A stretch of 64,000 nucleotides of DNA from Sulfurisoma sp. (GCA_030691075.1 JAUYFI010000184.1:22861-86860), one strand, 5' to 3'. Positions 25,568 to 39,379 are shown, counted from the first letter of the stretch. The notes: a model not told the origin generated them from the letters alone. A program made the numbers and translations.

Positions 25568-27687
25568 ACAAGAATCCCGACCTGCCGGATACGCAGTGGC
25601 TCCTGTACCAGGCGGCCGAGCAGTCCCCGTTGCCGATCATGGTGACTGACGGCGGCGGCCGCATCGTCTATGCCAATCCCGCTTTGGTGCGCGCTACCGG
25701 CTACGAGCGCGACGAACTGATCGGCGCGAATCCGCGCATTTTTCGGTCCGGGCAGACGCCCCCCGATACCTACCGTCAACTATGGGCCACCCTGCTTGCC
25801 GGGGAGACATGGGAAGGCGAGCTGTTCAACCGGAGCAAGAGCGGCGAGCTCTACGCCGAAAACCTGCACATCGCGCCGATCCGCGACGCCACGGGCGGGA
25901 TTGGCCATTTTTTCGCAATCCGGCGGAATCCGGTCGAACACCACGCAATGGCGGGACGGATCGAGTATCTGTCCAGCGTCGACGCGCTCACCGGCCTGCC
26001 CAATCGCAACCGTTTCATGATGCGGCTGGCCGAGTCCATGCAGGAGGCGGCGCTGCACGGCACGGATATTTCCCTGCTTCACATCGATCTCGATGACTTC
26101 AAGTCCTTCAATGATTCTCTCGGCCAGCGCGGCGCCGACCGCTTGCTGGAGACGATTGCCAATCGCCTCAAGGATCTGGTGCGGAGTAACGACGTACTGG
26201 CGCGGCTGGGGGGCGACAAATTTGCCCTGCTGCTGTGGGATGCCGGGGTCGATCTGCCGCAACACGAGCTGCTGGCGCGCATTCAGGCCGGGATCGCCGA
26301 ACCGGTCGAACTCGCCGACGGGCATTCGGTAACGGTCACCGCCTGCACCGGCGTGGCCGTCTATCCGCGCGACGGCTGCACCAGCGACGCCCTGTTGCAG
26401 GCGGCGGAGGTGGCCCTGCAATCCGCCAAGCAGGCGGGGCACGGTCAGGCACGCATCTTCGAGCCGAGCGCGACGACCGGCAGGATGACGCGGGTGGACA
26501 TGGCGGCGCAGTTGCGCCATGTCGCCGAGCGCGGCGAACTGGTGCTGCACTTCCAGCCGCAGTTGAGCCTTTACTCGGGCGAGATCGTCGGCGCCGAAGC
26601 GCTGGTGCGCTGGCGCCATCCCGACAGGGGCATGATTCCGCCCGGCGACTTCATCCCCTTCGCCGAGGAGACCGGCCTCATCGTGCCGATCAGCGAATGG
26701 GTGCTGCGGGCCGCCTGCCGGCAGGCAGCCGAATGGCGCCAGGCCGGCCTGCGGCCGCTTACGATCGGCGTCAATCTCTCGGCGCGTCATTTCCGCCATG
26801 CCGATCTGCCGGACACCGTCGCCGCCGTGCTGGACGAGACGGCGATGGAGCCGCGCCAGCTCGATCTGGAGCTGACCGAGAGCGCCATGATGCACGATAC
26901 CGGCGTCGCCATTCGCATCGTCGACCGGCTGAAGGAGCTGGGCGTGCGCCTGTCGCTCGACGATTTCGGCACCGGCTATTCGTCGCTGGCCTACCTGTCG
27001 CGCTTCGCCATCGACCGGCTCAAGATCGACCAGTCCTTCGTCCGCGACGTGACCGACAATCCGGTCAACGCCTCGATCGTCACCGCCACCATCGCCATGG
27101 CCCACCAGTTGGGCAAAGGCGTCGTCGCCGAGGGCGTCGAGACCGAGGCCCAGATGAATTTCCTGCGCCGCCACGACTGCGACGAGATGCAGGGGTACTT
27201 CTTCAGCCGGCCGCTGCCGGCGGAGGAGTTCGCCGCGCTGCTGGCCGATGGGCGGCGGCTGGAACTGGCGGCTCCGGCGGCGGGCGAGGCGGTGCCGACG
27301 CTGCTGCTGGTCGACGACGAGCCCAGCATCCTCAACGCCTTGAAGCGGGTATTCCGCAACGAGGGCTACCGGCTGCTGACGGCCGCCGGCGGCCGCGAGG
27401 GGCTGGAACTGCTGGCGCTCCATCCGGTGCAGGTCATCGTTTCCGATCAGCGCATGCCGGAAATGAGCGGCGTCGAGTTCCTGTCCCGGGCCAGGCAGCT
27501 CTATCCGCGCAGCATCCGCATCGTTCTTTCCGGCTATGCGGAGATCGGTACCGTGACCGATGCGGTCAATCGCGGCGCCATCTCGAAATTTTTCACCAAG
27601 CCCTGGGACGACGACGATCTTCGCGAAGAGATCCGCCGCGCCTTCCGTTCGACGGCCGAGGCAGGGCGGGTCTTGTCCGGAACATGA
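25564..27687 (+). CDS. PAS-GGDEF-EAL-REC protein (c-di-GMP phosphodiesterase)
   Basis: 707 residues. PAS (about 15-130), GGDEF-like domain (about 140-300) with the active site altered to GGDKF, EAL domain (about 315-560) with GAEALVRW, ELTES, DDFGTGYSS, IDQSFVRD and AEGVETEAQ intact, and a C-terminal receiver (about 575-700, VDDEPSILNAL, phospho-Asp in IVSDQRMPEMSG). Predicted c-di-GMP phosphodiesterase, with the cyclase domain perhaps a GTP sensor. A receiver at the C-terminus after EAL is unusual. Overlaps the ATPase gene by ATGA. Confidence 0.9.
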   Translation: MNKNPDLPDTQWLLYQAAEQSPLPIMVTDGGGRIVYANPALVRATGYERDELIGANPRIFRSGQTPPDTYRQLWATLLAGETWEGELFNRSKSGELYAENLHIAPIRDATGGIGHFFAIRRNPVEHHAMAGRIEYLSSVDALTGLPNRNRFMMRLAESMQEAALHGTDISLLHIDLDDFKSFNDSLGQRGADRLLETIANRLKDLVRSNDVLARLGGDKFALLLWDAGVDLPQHELLARIQAGIAEPVELADGHSVTVTACTGVAVYPRDGCTSDALLQAAEVALQSAKQAGHGQARIFEPSATTGRMTRVDMAAQLRHVAERGELVLHFQPQLSLYSGEIVGAEALVRWRHPDRGMIPPGDFIPFAEETGLIVPISEWVLRAACRQAAEWRQAGLRPLTIGVNLSARHFRHADLPDTVAAVLDETAMEPRQLDLELTESAMMHDTGVAIRIVDRLKELGVRLSLDDFGTGYSSLAYLSRFAIDRLKIDQSFVRDVTDNPVNASIVTATIAMAHQLGKGVVAEGVETEAQMNFLRRHDCDEMQGYFFSRPLPAEEFAALLADGRRLELAAPAAGEAVPTLLLVDDEPSILNALKRVFRNEGYRLLTAAGGREGLELLALHPVQVIVSDQRMPEMSGVEFLSRARQLYPRSIRIVLSGYAEIGTVTDAVNRGAISKFFTKPWDDDDLREEIRRAFRSTAEAGRVLSGT

Positions 27688-27735
27688 TGACGCAATATGA
27701 TCCGGCCACGATGACAGGAACGACAGGGACGACTT

Positions 27736-28569
27736 ATGGGTGAGCGCACGTTGTTGCTGGTGGATGACGAGGAGAACATCCTTTCCGCCCTCGCGCGGCT
27801 GCTGCGGCGGGACGGCTACCGCATCCTGCGCGCGACCGGCGGGCGCGCGGGGCTGGAACTGCTGGCGGCGAACAACGACGTCGGCGTGATCATCTCGGAC
27901 CAGCGCATGCCCGAGATGAACGGCACCGAGTTCCTCAGCCAGGTGAAGGAACTCTATCCGGACACGGTGCGCATCGTGCTGTCCGGCTACACGGAACTCA
28001 ATTCCGTCACCGACGCCATCAATCGAGGCGCCATCTACAAGTTCCTGACCAAGCCGTGGGAAGACGATCTGTTGCGCGCCAACATCGAGGAGGCCTTCAG
28101 GCACTACGAGATGAAGCAGGAAAACCAGCGCCTGACCCACGAGTTGCAGACCGCCAACGAGGCCCTGTCCACGCTCAACCGCGATCTGGAGTCGCGGGTC
28201 GAGGAAAAGACGCGGGAAGTCGTGCGCAACCTCAATGTCCTGCGCGTTTCCCAGGAGATTCTCGACGGCCTACCCGTCGCGGTGGTCGGCATCGACGAGG
28301 ACGGCATGATCGCGGTGGCCAATCGCACGGCGGAAGCCGTTTTCGCCCGGCCCGACGCGGGGCCCCTGCCGGGCGATCCGGCCGCGGAGCGCATTCCCGG
28401 CGAACTGCGGGACTGCGCCACCTGCAAGGAAAGCGGCCCGCCGACCGCAAGGAATAGCGGCCGTCTGGGTGACGGCAGGACATGCAACTACTGGTGCTAT
28501 GCCATGGGCGCCCAGTCGGCGGCCCGGGGCTGCATTCTCGTGGTCGACCCGCAAGAACCCGTCACATAG
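27736..28569 (+). CDS. REC-coiled coil-PAS-like response regulator
   Basis: 277 residues. Receiver (about 5-120, VDDEENILSAL, phospho-Asp in IISDQRMPEMNG, KPWEDD), coiled coil (about 125-175), PAS-like segment starting ILDGLPVAVVGIDEDG. The C-terminal 55 residues have four cysteines in DCATCKE and TCNYWCYAMG, perhaps metal- or redox-binding. No DNA-binding or enzymatic domain seen. 48 bp after the EAL gene, 10 bp before the HDOD gene. Confidence 0.82.
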   Translation: MGERTLLLVDDEENILSALARLLRRDGYRILRATGGRAGLELLAANNDVGVIISDQRMPEMNGTEFLSQVKELYPDTVRIVLSGYTELNSVTDAINRGAIYKFLTKPWEDDLLRANIEEAFRHYEMKQENQRLTHELQTANEALSTLNRDLESRVEEKTREVVRNLNVLRVSQEILDGLPVAVVGIDEDGMIAVANRTAEAVFARPDAGPLPGDPAAERIPGELRDCATCKESGPPTARNSGRLGDGRTCNYWCYAMGAQSAARGCILVVDPQEPVT

Positions 28570-28579
28570 GACGCGCAAA

Positions 28580-29398
28580 GTGAAACAGATAATCGAGAAG
28601 CTCAGCAAGTTGCCGGTCCTGCCCATAGTGGTGCAGGAGGTCATACGCAGCCTCGGTGACCCGGATGTGGATGCCGCCGTCCTGGGGCACAAGATCGGGC
28701 ACGACCCGGTGCTCGGCGCGCGGCTGCTGCGCGTCGCCAATTCGGCCTTCTTCGGCCTGTCGCGGCAGGTGGCGACGCCGCAGGATGCCATCATGGTGAT
28801 GGGCCTGAGCCAGGTGCGCTCGCTGGTGCTGGCCTCGGGCCTGGTCCATGCGCTGCCGCGGCACGCGCACGGGCTCGACCGCAAGCAGCACTGGCAGCGC
28901 AGCTTCCGCGTTGCCACCACGGCGCAGGCGCTGGCGCGGCGCGCGCGGTGCCCGGCCGAATCGGCATTCACCGCCGGCATGCTGCACAACATCGGCGAGC
29001 TGGTGCTGGATGTCTGCCTGCCCGAGGCCTATGTGGCGGTGCGCGCCGACAGCCGCGCCCGCGGAGTTCCGCTGCGGCAGGCCGAACGCGAGGCGCTGGG
29101 CTTCGATCACACCGAGGTGGGGGCCGAGGTCGCGCGGTACTGGAAGCTGCCGGACGCCATCGAGCATGCCATCCGCCACTGCCATGAGCCCGAGGCGGCC
29201 GCAACCGAGGGCGTGGCCGCCTGCGTGGCGGTTGCCTGCCTGATCGACGACCATGCGGCGGCCGGCGGGGCAGGAATCCCGCCGGAACTGCCCGACGTCT
29301 TGCGCGCGGCCTTGCGGCTCGACGACGCGGCCATGCTGGCCTGCATTCCCGATGCGGCCGAGGCCGAGGCGGCGGCGGCCATGCTGTTGGGCGATTGA
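28580..29398 (+). CDS. HDOD domain protein
   Basis: 272 residues with a GTG start. HDOD core: LPVLPIVVQEVIRSLGDPDVD, GARLLRVANSAFFGL, MGLSQVRSLVLASGL, AGMLHNIGELVLD (the catalytic HD of HD domains is HN here), LPDAIEHAIRHCHEPE. HDOD proteins are non-catalytic relatives of HD phosphohydrolases used as signalling scaffolds, often with two-component systems. Last gene of the continuous ten-gene operon. 163 bp with a repeat copy follow. Confidence 0.88.
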   Translation: MKQIIEKLSKLPVLPIVVQEVIRSLGDPDVDAAVLGHKIGHDPVLGARLLRVANSAFFGLSRQVATPQDAIMVMGLSQVRSLVLASGLVHALPRHAHGLDRKQHWQRSFRVATTAQALARRARCPAESAFTAGMLHNIGELVLDVCLPEAYVAVRADSRARGVPLRQAEREALGFDHTEVGAEVARYWKLPDAIEHAIRHCHEPEAAATEGVAACVAVACLIDDHAAAGGAGIPPELPDVLRAALRLDDAAMLACIPDAAEAEAAAAMLLGD

Positions 29399-29453
29399 GA
29401 CGTGCCGTGACCCCTTCGATTCAGTATCTGTCGGCTGGCAATGGACCGGCCTC

Positions 29454-29480
29454 AAAAAGTCGGTGCTGGCGGGACGGCGC
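29454..29480 (+). repeat. Dispersed 27-bp repeat, copy 9
   Basis: AAAAAGTCGGTGCTGGCG-GG-ACGGCGC, intergenic, 56 bp after the HDOD gene. Forms a direct pair with copy 10 around the DUF1016 remnant. Confidence 0.88.
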
Positions 29481-29561
29481 TAACGAGCTTTTCAAGAGAA
29501 TTGTGGAGGCGCCGACTCCACAATTACGGGTGCTCCTTCGCCGCTTTGGCGGTAAGAAGTC

Positions 29562-30362
29562 ATGACCGAGCCTGTGTCCGCTCAACGCGCACTGCCGGAT
29601 TTTTCCGGTCTGGTGGCCACGATCTCCGAGGTGCATCGGTCACTGGCCGAGCAGGCGGCGCGTGCCGTGAATGTGAGCCTGACCCTGCGTAACTGGCTGG
29701 TGGGGGGCTATATTCGGGAGTACGAGCAACGGGGCTCTGATCGCGCGCAGTATGGCGAGGCACTGCTTGACCGCCTCAGCCAGGCGTTAGCCGCAATCGG
29801 GACGGTGAGCTATCACCCTCGGGAACTACGCCGCTGCCGGGCGTTTTATCTAGCCTATCCTGAAATTCGGGGGACAGCGTCCCCCGAATCGGGCGGACTG
29901 CCAAATTCGGTTGCGCTGGCCTGGCCTGCGCGGCAATTGGTCAGTGCGGGAATTGAAGCGCCAGATGGGTAGTCTTTATTTCGAGCGCAGCGGTCTTTCC
30001 ACCGACAAGAACAAGCTCGCTGCTTACGTTCAGATGAAGGCGGAGCTGTCGGCACCGGTGTTGAATGTGCGCGACCCCTATGTCTTCGAGTTCCTCGGCA
30101 TCAAACCCCAGGAGGTCATGTACGAATCGGACGTGGAAGATGCCATCCTGGACAACCTCCAACAGTTCCTGCTGGAGATGGGCCACGGCTTCTGTTTCGA
30201 AGCCCGGCAAAAGCGGATATTGATCGGCGACGAGCACTACTTCATCGATCTGGTTTTCTACCATCGCATTTTGAAATGCCATGTGCTGGTGGAGCTGAAG
30301 CTGGCGGAGTTCAGCAGCGCTTCCTGGCCGAAAAATTACGGGAGGTGGGCGCTGATGATGAG
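29562..30362 (+). pseudogene. DUF1016/YhcG-type nuclease gene, frameshifted and deleted
   Basis: N-terminal DUF1016_N piece from ATG 29562 (LTLRNWLVGGYIREYEQRG, YHPRELRRCRAFYLAYPEIRGT), then a break at about 29865-29945 where the frame changes. The second frame resumes at RGNWSVRELKRQMGSLYFERSGLS and runs into the nuclease core (YFIDLVFYHRILKCHVLVELKL). It then breaks again: a third frame gives QQRFLAEKLRE, the usual C-terminal end. About 25 codons at the first break and the segment after the nuclease core are missing. A 25-bp palindrome lies in the first break. Interrupts the signalling locus between the HDOD and FIST genes. Confidence 0.75.
29865..29889. repeat. 25-bp perfect palindrome inside the DUF1016 remnant
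   Basis: ATTCGGGGGAC-AGC-GTCCCCCGAAT: an 11-bp perfect stem with a 3-nt loop at the point where the DUF1016 frame breaks. It resembles REP/MITE-type hairpins and is probably an insertion. Confidence 0.65.
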
Positions 30363-30421
30363 TGAAACCAAAATTGTTGGTCGGATTGGCCCGCAGGGCT
30401 TAACCCGACTTCCGCGCGGTG

Positions 30422-30447
30422 AAAAGTCGGCGCGGGCGGGACGGCGC
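30422..30447 (+). repeat. Dispersed 27-bp repeat, copy 10
   Basis: AAAAGTCGGCGCGGGCG-GG-ACGGCGC, between the DUF1016 remnant and the FIST gene, in the same orientation as copy 9. Confidence 0.85.
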
Positions 30448-30496
30448 ACGGTGAAGTTGAGAAGAAAACCTTACTGACGGCGAAACGGAGACGAAC

Positions 30497-31633
30497 ATGC
30501 GGATAGAGCAATTGCACTGGACTACACGGAACGGCTGGCAGCCTGCCGTCCCCGCCTTGCATGACGCCGACCTGGTGCTGATCTTCGGCGCCACGGACCG
30601 GCTCGAAGCGGCGCGCCTCGACGAGCTGCGGGCCTTCTACCCCGATGCCCGTCAGTTCGGCTGCTCGACGGCCGGCGAGATTCTGGATGCCCGCGTTTAT
30701 GACGAATCCATCGCGGTGACGGCGGTGAGCTTTGCCGCCACGGAGGTGCGCCTCGTCAGCCAGGCCATCGTCGATTCCGCCGCCAGCGAGGCCGCCGGCG
30801 CGGCGCTGGCGGCGCAACTGCCGCGGGACGGGCTGCGCCATGTGCTGGTGCTGTCGGATGGCCTGCACGTTAACGGCACCGAACTGGTACGCGGGATCAA
30901 GGGCGGCCTGCCGCCCGAGGTCGAGGTGACCGGCGGGCTCTCGGGCGACGGCGCGCGCTTCGGCCGCACGCTGGTGATCGCCGATGCGCCGCCGCGGGAG
31001 CGGCTGGTCGCCGCCGTCGGCTTCTACGGCGAGCGTTTTCAGGTGGGCCACGGCTCGCTCGGTGGTTGGGATCCGTTCGGCCCGTCCCGGCTGATCACCC
31101 GTTCGGAGGGTAACGTGCTCTATGAGCTCGACGGCCAGTCGGCGCTGGCGCTCTACAAGCAGTACCTCGGCGAACATGCGGCGGGCCTGCCGGCGACGGG
31201 GCTGCTGTTTCCCCTGGCGCTGCGTGCCGAGGGCGAGAACGGCAGCGAGGCCGACGGCCTGGTGCGCACCATACTCGCGGTGGACGAGGCCGGCCAGTCG
31301 ATGACCTTTGCCGGCGACATGCCGCAGGGCCGTTACGTGCGCCTGATGAAGGCCAATTTCGACCGTCTGGTGGAAGGCGCCGCCGGCGCGGCACGGGTCG
31401 CCAGCGCTGCCATGAAGGATGCGCAGCTGGCCGTCCTGGTGAGCTGCGTCGGCCGCAAGCTCGTGCTCAAGCAGCGGGTGGAGGAGGAGGTCGAGGGGGT
31501 GCGCGACGTACTGGGCGCCGGCGCCCGCCTGACCGGCTTCTACTCCTACGGCGAGATTTCGCCCTATACGCCCACGGCGCGGTGCGAGTTGCACAACCAA
31601 ACCATGACCATCACTACCTTCAGCGAAACCTGA
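30497..31633 (+). CDS. FIST-domain sensor protein
   Basis: 378 residues with FIST N (about 25-215: FGCSTAGEIL, TGGLSGDGARFGRTLV) and FIST C (about 220-370: LYELDGQSALALYKQYLG, VSCVGRKLVLKQ, TGFYSYGEISP). FIST proteins are sensory; some (NosP) bind heme and report nitric oxide to a kinase encoded beside them. A kinase gene begins 1 bp downstream, so the same pairing is likely. Heme or NO binding is inference only. Confidence 0.9.
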   Translation: MRIEQLHWTTRNGWQPAVPALHDADLVLIFGATDRLEAARLDELRAFYPDARQFGCSTAGEILDARVYDESIAVTAVSFAATEVRLVSQAIVDSAASEAAGAALAAQLPRDGLRHVLVLSDGLHVNGTELVRGIKGGLPPEVEVTGGLSGDGARFGRTLVIADAPPRERLVAAVGFYGERFQVGHGSLGGWDPFGPSRLITRSEGNVLYELDGQSALALYKQYLGEHAAGLPATGLLFPLALRAEGENGSEADGLVRTILAVDEAGQSMTFAGDMPQGRYVRLMKANFDRLVEGAAGAARVASAAMKDAQLAVLVSCVGRKLVLKQRVEEEVEGVRDVLGAGARLTGFYSYGEISPYTPTARCELHNQTMTITTFSET

Positions 31634-31634
31634 C

Positions 31635-33121
<1,487 letters not shown>

Positions 33122-33125
<4 letters not shown>

Positions 33126-33535
33126 GCGACGCCGATCTATTTGCCGGCCTGAAGGCCCTGGTCGATTCGTCCTTTCCCAAGCGCTGCGCGTGTTGCGGCC
33201 GCGTCTATGCCAGCGCCGAGGAATTTTTCCGCGAAACCCAGAAGATTCGTCCGGGAAGCCGCGACCTCAAGCCGGCGACGGAGGAAGACGGCACGCGCAT
33301 CATCGAGGCTTTCCGCAACTGCGTCTGCGGCTCGACGCTGATGGAGTTTTTCGGCGACCGGCGCGATGCGTCGCTCGCGGGAGAAGGGCGGCGCAAGCGC
33401 TTCGGGGTGTTGATGCAACAATTGGTCGAACGCGGCGTGGATGGCGCCGTCGCCAAGCAGGAATTGCTGAAGCTCGTGCACGGCCAGCACAGCGAACTCA
33501 TCGAAGCGCTGCGCGAAGGCGGCAAGACTGCCTGA
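33122..33535 (+). CDS. Small zinc-ribbon-like protein
   Basis: 137 residues. Two cysteine pairs, CACCGRVY (22-29) and NCVCGS (about 66-71), could bind one zinc. Between them is a charged segment, and the C-terminus is helical (VLMQQLVERGVDGAVAKQELLKLVHGQHSELIEAL). No known family recognised. Translationally coupled (ATGA) to the FIST-associated kinase, so probably an adaptor or output protein of that pathway. The CACCG motif also occurs at the N-terminus of the kinase. Confidence 0.75.
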
Positions 33536-34975
<1,440 letters not shown>

Positions 34976-34976
34976 G

Positions 34977-35303
34977 ATGGGCTTTGCGGAGAATCTCAAG
35001 CACCTGCCGCGCGTCTCGCACCTGCTGGCGATCGAGCTGATGGACAAGGAAGGCAACGTCGTCGCGACCATCGAGAACAAGCCGGGTCAGGCCGGTTCGC
35101 TCACCGTGTACAACCACCTCGGCCAGATTTACGGCGCCATCAATTCCGATGCGGCGAAAAAGGGCCTGGAGATCTTCGCCGAGCATGCGGTCGATGCGCA
35201 AGCCCATCCGGGCAAGCATCCGAACATCGACCGCCTGCTGGCGCTGGTTGCCGAGGGCGGTCAGTTTCGGGTAAAACACATTTTCGCGACCGGAACGGAA
35301 TAA
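34977..35303 (+). CDS. DUF2322-like conserved hypothetical protein
   Basis: 108 residues, one base after the purB stop codon, so probably cotranscribed. Starts FAENLKHLPRVSHLLAIELMDKEGNVVATIENKPGQAGSL and ends GQFRVKHIF. It fits a small betaproteobacterial family (DUF2322) of unknown function. No catalytic motif, signal or membrane segment seen. Confidence 0.65.
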   Translation: MGFAENLKHLPRVSHLLAIELMDKEGNVVATIENKPGQAGSLTVYNHLGQIYGAINSDAAKKGLEIFAEHAVDAQAHPGKHPNIDRLLALVAEGGQFRVKHIFATGTE

Positions 35304-35357
35304 TCCGGAGCGTTTGACAGTCAACCCGCAACACCCCTTCCCCAGGAGAAAACAGAG

Positions 35358-35819
35358 ATGAAAAAAATCGCACAATTGCTGGCCGTCACCCTGACGCTAA
35401 CCGCCACCGCTTCCGCCGTGGCACAGGTCAAGCCCGAGGATCAGATCCGCTTCCGCCAGGGCGGCTACGCCTTCATGGCCTGGAACATGGGCAAGATCAA
35501 GGCCAACCTCGATGGCCAGTACAACAAGGAACAGGTCGTTGCCGCCGCCAACGTGGTTGCCGCCATCGCCAACTCGGGCATGGGCGCGCTCTACACCCCC
35601 GGCACCGACAAGGGCAAGGGCTTCCACGAAACTCGCGTCAAGCCCGAGTTTTTCAAGGAAGGCGACAAGGTCAAGGAACTGGCGATGGCCTACATCAAGG
35701 AAGCCAACGAACTGGCGAAGGTTGCCGCGACGGGTGACGCCGCCGCGGTGAAGGCCCAGTTCGGCAAGACCGGCGAGTCCTGCAAGGGTTGCCATGACAA
35801 ATTCAGGAAGGATGAGTAA
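35358..35819 (+). CDS. Cytochrome c'
   Basis: 153 residues. Signal peptide to about residue 22 (LAVTLTLTATASAVA), then a four-helix bundle ending with the C-terminal heme site CKGCHDKFRK, the class II arrangement. Periplasmic; family members bind NO and protect denitrifiers. It lies 2 kb from the FIST/kinase pair, which may also be NO-linked. Good AGGAGAAAAC ribosome site. The last five codons fall inside a 16-bp hairpin. Confidence 0.93.
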   Translation: MKKIAQLLAVTLTLTATASAVAQVKPEDQIRFRQGGYAFMAWNMGKIKANLDGQYNKEQVVAAANVVAAIANSGMGALYTPGTDKGKGFHETRVKPEFFKEGDKVKELAMAYIKEANELAKVAATGDAAAVKAQFGKTGESCKGCHDKFRKDE

Positions 35820-35834
35820 TCCTTCCTGAATTTG
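35798..35834. terminator. Perfect 16-bp hairpin spanning the cytochrome c' stop codon
   Basis: CAAATTCAGGAAGGAT - GAGTA - ATCCTTCCTGAATTTG: perfect arms, 5-nt loop, with the TAA at the loop edge. No U-run follows. Could protect the mRNA 3' end or aid termination. Confidence 0.6.
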
Positions 35835-35931
35835 CAGCGCAGGCTAACGTGAGCGCCGCGAACGTTAAGCGCCGCAGGCGCGGCCGAAGCTACAAGTTCC
35901 CGGCGCTCACCCTGCCATCGCGTTGAGTCAG

Positions 35932-35957
35932 ACGGCCACCTCCGGGTGGCCGTTTTC
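35932..35957 (+). terminator. Rho-independent terminator of the cytochrome c' transcript
   Basis: ACGGCCACC-TCCG-GGTGGCCGT followed by TTTTCC: 9-bp GC-rich stem and short T-run, 25 bp before the usp gene. Confidence 0.75.
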
Positions 35958-35981
35958 CGTTTCGGAGGCTAGAATCGGCGC

Positions 35982-36407
35982 ATGAAAATCCTTCTCGCCA
36001 TCGACGGCTCCGAAGTCTCGCTGCGGGCCGTGCACAGCCTGATCGATCACGTGCGCTGGTTCCGCGAGCCGCCGCGGGTGCATCTGTTGCATGTCCATGC
36101 GCCGATCCCCGTGGGTTTCGCGGTGCAGCACCTGAGCCAGGAGACGCTCGACCGCTACTACCGCGAGGAGGGCGAAGCCGTGCTCAAGCCCGCCGCCGAT
36201 CTGCTGGCCCAGGCCGGCATCGCGACCACGCCGCACATTCACGTCGGCCATGCCGCCGAGATCATCGTGCGGCTGGCTGGCGAACTCGGCTGCGAGCTGA
36301 TCTGCCTCGGCAGCCACGGCCGCAGCGGCATCGGCAACGCGCTGCTCGGCTCGGTGGCGAGCCGGGTGCTGCATCTGGCGACGGTCCCGGTGCTGATCGC
36401 GCGCTGA
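35982..36407 (+). CDS. Universal stress protein (UspA family)
   Basis: 141 residues, single Usp domain. N-terminal MKILLAIDGSE and the ATP-binding motif GSHGRSGIGNALLGSVASRVL with VPVLIAR at the end. ATP-binding type. Preceded by a terminator, so it has its own promoter. Specific stress unknown. Confidence 0.92.
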   Translation: MKILLAIDGSEVSLRAVHSLIDHVRWFREPPRVHLLHVHAPIPVGFAVQHLSQETLDRYYREEGEAVLKPAADLLAQAGIATTPHIHVGHAAEIIVRLAGELGCELICLGSHGRSGIGNALLGSVASRVLHLATVPVLIAR

Positions 36408-36483
36408 TCGCGCGCGGGCTTGTTTTCGGGCTCCCCGCCCTGAGATAATTAGCGTTTTCTAATAATCCAACGGAGAGCACACC

Positions 36484-36876
36484 ATGGCCGCAGTTACCCC
36501 AATGAGCCCGCACGATCTCGTCGTCGAAGCCAAGTCCCAGATCAAGGAAGTCGCCACTGCCGATGCCCAGTCGCTGCTCGGCAAGCGCGTCGTTATTGAC
36601 GTGCGCGAGTACGACGAATACGCCGCCGGCCACCTGCCGGGCGCGATCAACATTCCGCGCGGCGTGCTCGAGTTCAAGATCGGCATGGTGCCCGAGTGTG
36701 CCAAAAAGGACGGCGCCTTCCTCATCTACTGCCGCACCAGCGGCCGCGCCGCGCTGTCGGCCGTGCAGTTGCAGAAGCTTGGCTACGGCAACGTGATCTC
36801 GATGGCCGGCGGCTTCGATGCGTGGAACACCGAAAACCGGCCGACCGAGAAGCCCGAGCCGATCAACTTCGAGTAA
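36484..36876 (+). CDS. Rhodanese-like sulfurtransferase
   Basis: 130 residues, single rhodanese domain (about 20-120). [19 protein letters not shown] and active-site loop [11 protein letters not shown] with catalytic Cys; ends GGFDAW as usual. Cytoplasmic, no signal. Upstream is GGAGAGCAC and a small dyad ATTAG-N6-CTAAT (36448-36463). Sulfur donor/acceptor not known. Confidence 0.9.
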   Translation: MAAVTPMSPHDLVVEAKSQIKEVATADAQSLLGKRVVIDVREYDEYAAGHLPGAINIPRGVLEFKIGMVPECAKKDGAFLIYCRTSGRAALSAVQLQKLGYGNVISMAGGFDAWNTENRPTEKPEPINFE

Positions 36877-36915
36877 ACCGTAATGGCCCCCCACGCTCGC
36901 AAACCCGGCTCGCTG

Positions 36916-36929
36916 CCCCCCACGGGGGG
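36916..36929. repeat. GC hairpin upstream of copA
   Basis: Six C, AC, six G: a perfect short stem after the rhodanese gene, similar in style to the one at 10688. No U-run. Confidence 0.4.
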
Positions 36930-36932
36930 ACG

Positions 36933-36962
36933 CATGCCTCCTTGGGGCGGCCCGGCGGAGGC

Positions 36963-36965
<3 letters not shown>
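36933..36965 (+). promoter_or_regulatory. Hairpin that includes the copA ribosome site and start
   Basis: CATGCCTCC (36933-36941) pairs perfectly with GGAGGCATG (36957-36965) across a 15-nt GC-rich loop. The 3' arm contains the only Shine-Dalgarno (GGAGG) and the first ATG of copA. If it forms in mRNA it would mask initiation. Whether it is regulatory or just a dispersed GC-rich spacer is unknown. Confidence 0.4.
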
Positions 36966-39158
<2,193 letters not shown>

Positions 39159-39161
39159 CCG

Positions 39162-39374
39162 TCAGGCCGCAACGCGTATCGGCTCGTGGTGCAAGACGAT
39201 CACATCCTGTGCGGATAGGGGGGCGAATGCGTAGGCGCCTCCGTCGAGTCCGGCGAACTCAACCTCGAAGACACCGTTGCCCAGGTCCTCGACGGCTGTG
39301 CCAACCTGGCCTTTCACCAAGCATCTCGGCGGCATATCGTGTGCAAGTGCAACAACGTCCATCAATTTCATCAT
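39162..39374 (-). CDS. DUF4926 protein (small toxin-antitoxin-like pair)
   Basis: 70 residues from ATG 39374 (MKLMDVVAL...LVKGQVGTAVEDLGNGVFEVEFAG...VIVLHHEP), the DUF4926 pattern, an SH3-like small barrel. Commonly encoded immediately after DUF6883, as here (5 bp gap). The function of the pair is unproven but it behaves like a mobile two-gene module. Convergent with copA, 3 bp apart. Confidence 0.75.
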   Translation of the reverse strand: MMKLMDVVALAHDMPPRCLVKGQVGTAVEDLGNGVFEVEFAGLDGGAYAFAPLSAQDVIVLHHEPIRVAA

Positions 39375-39379
39375 TCCTC

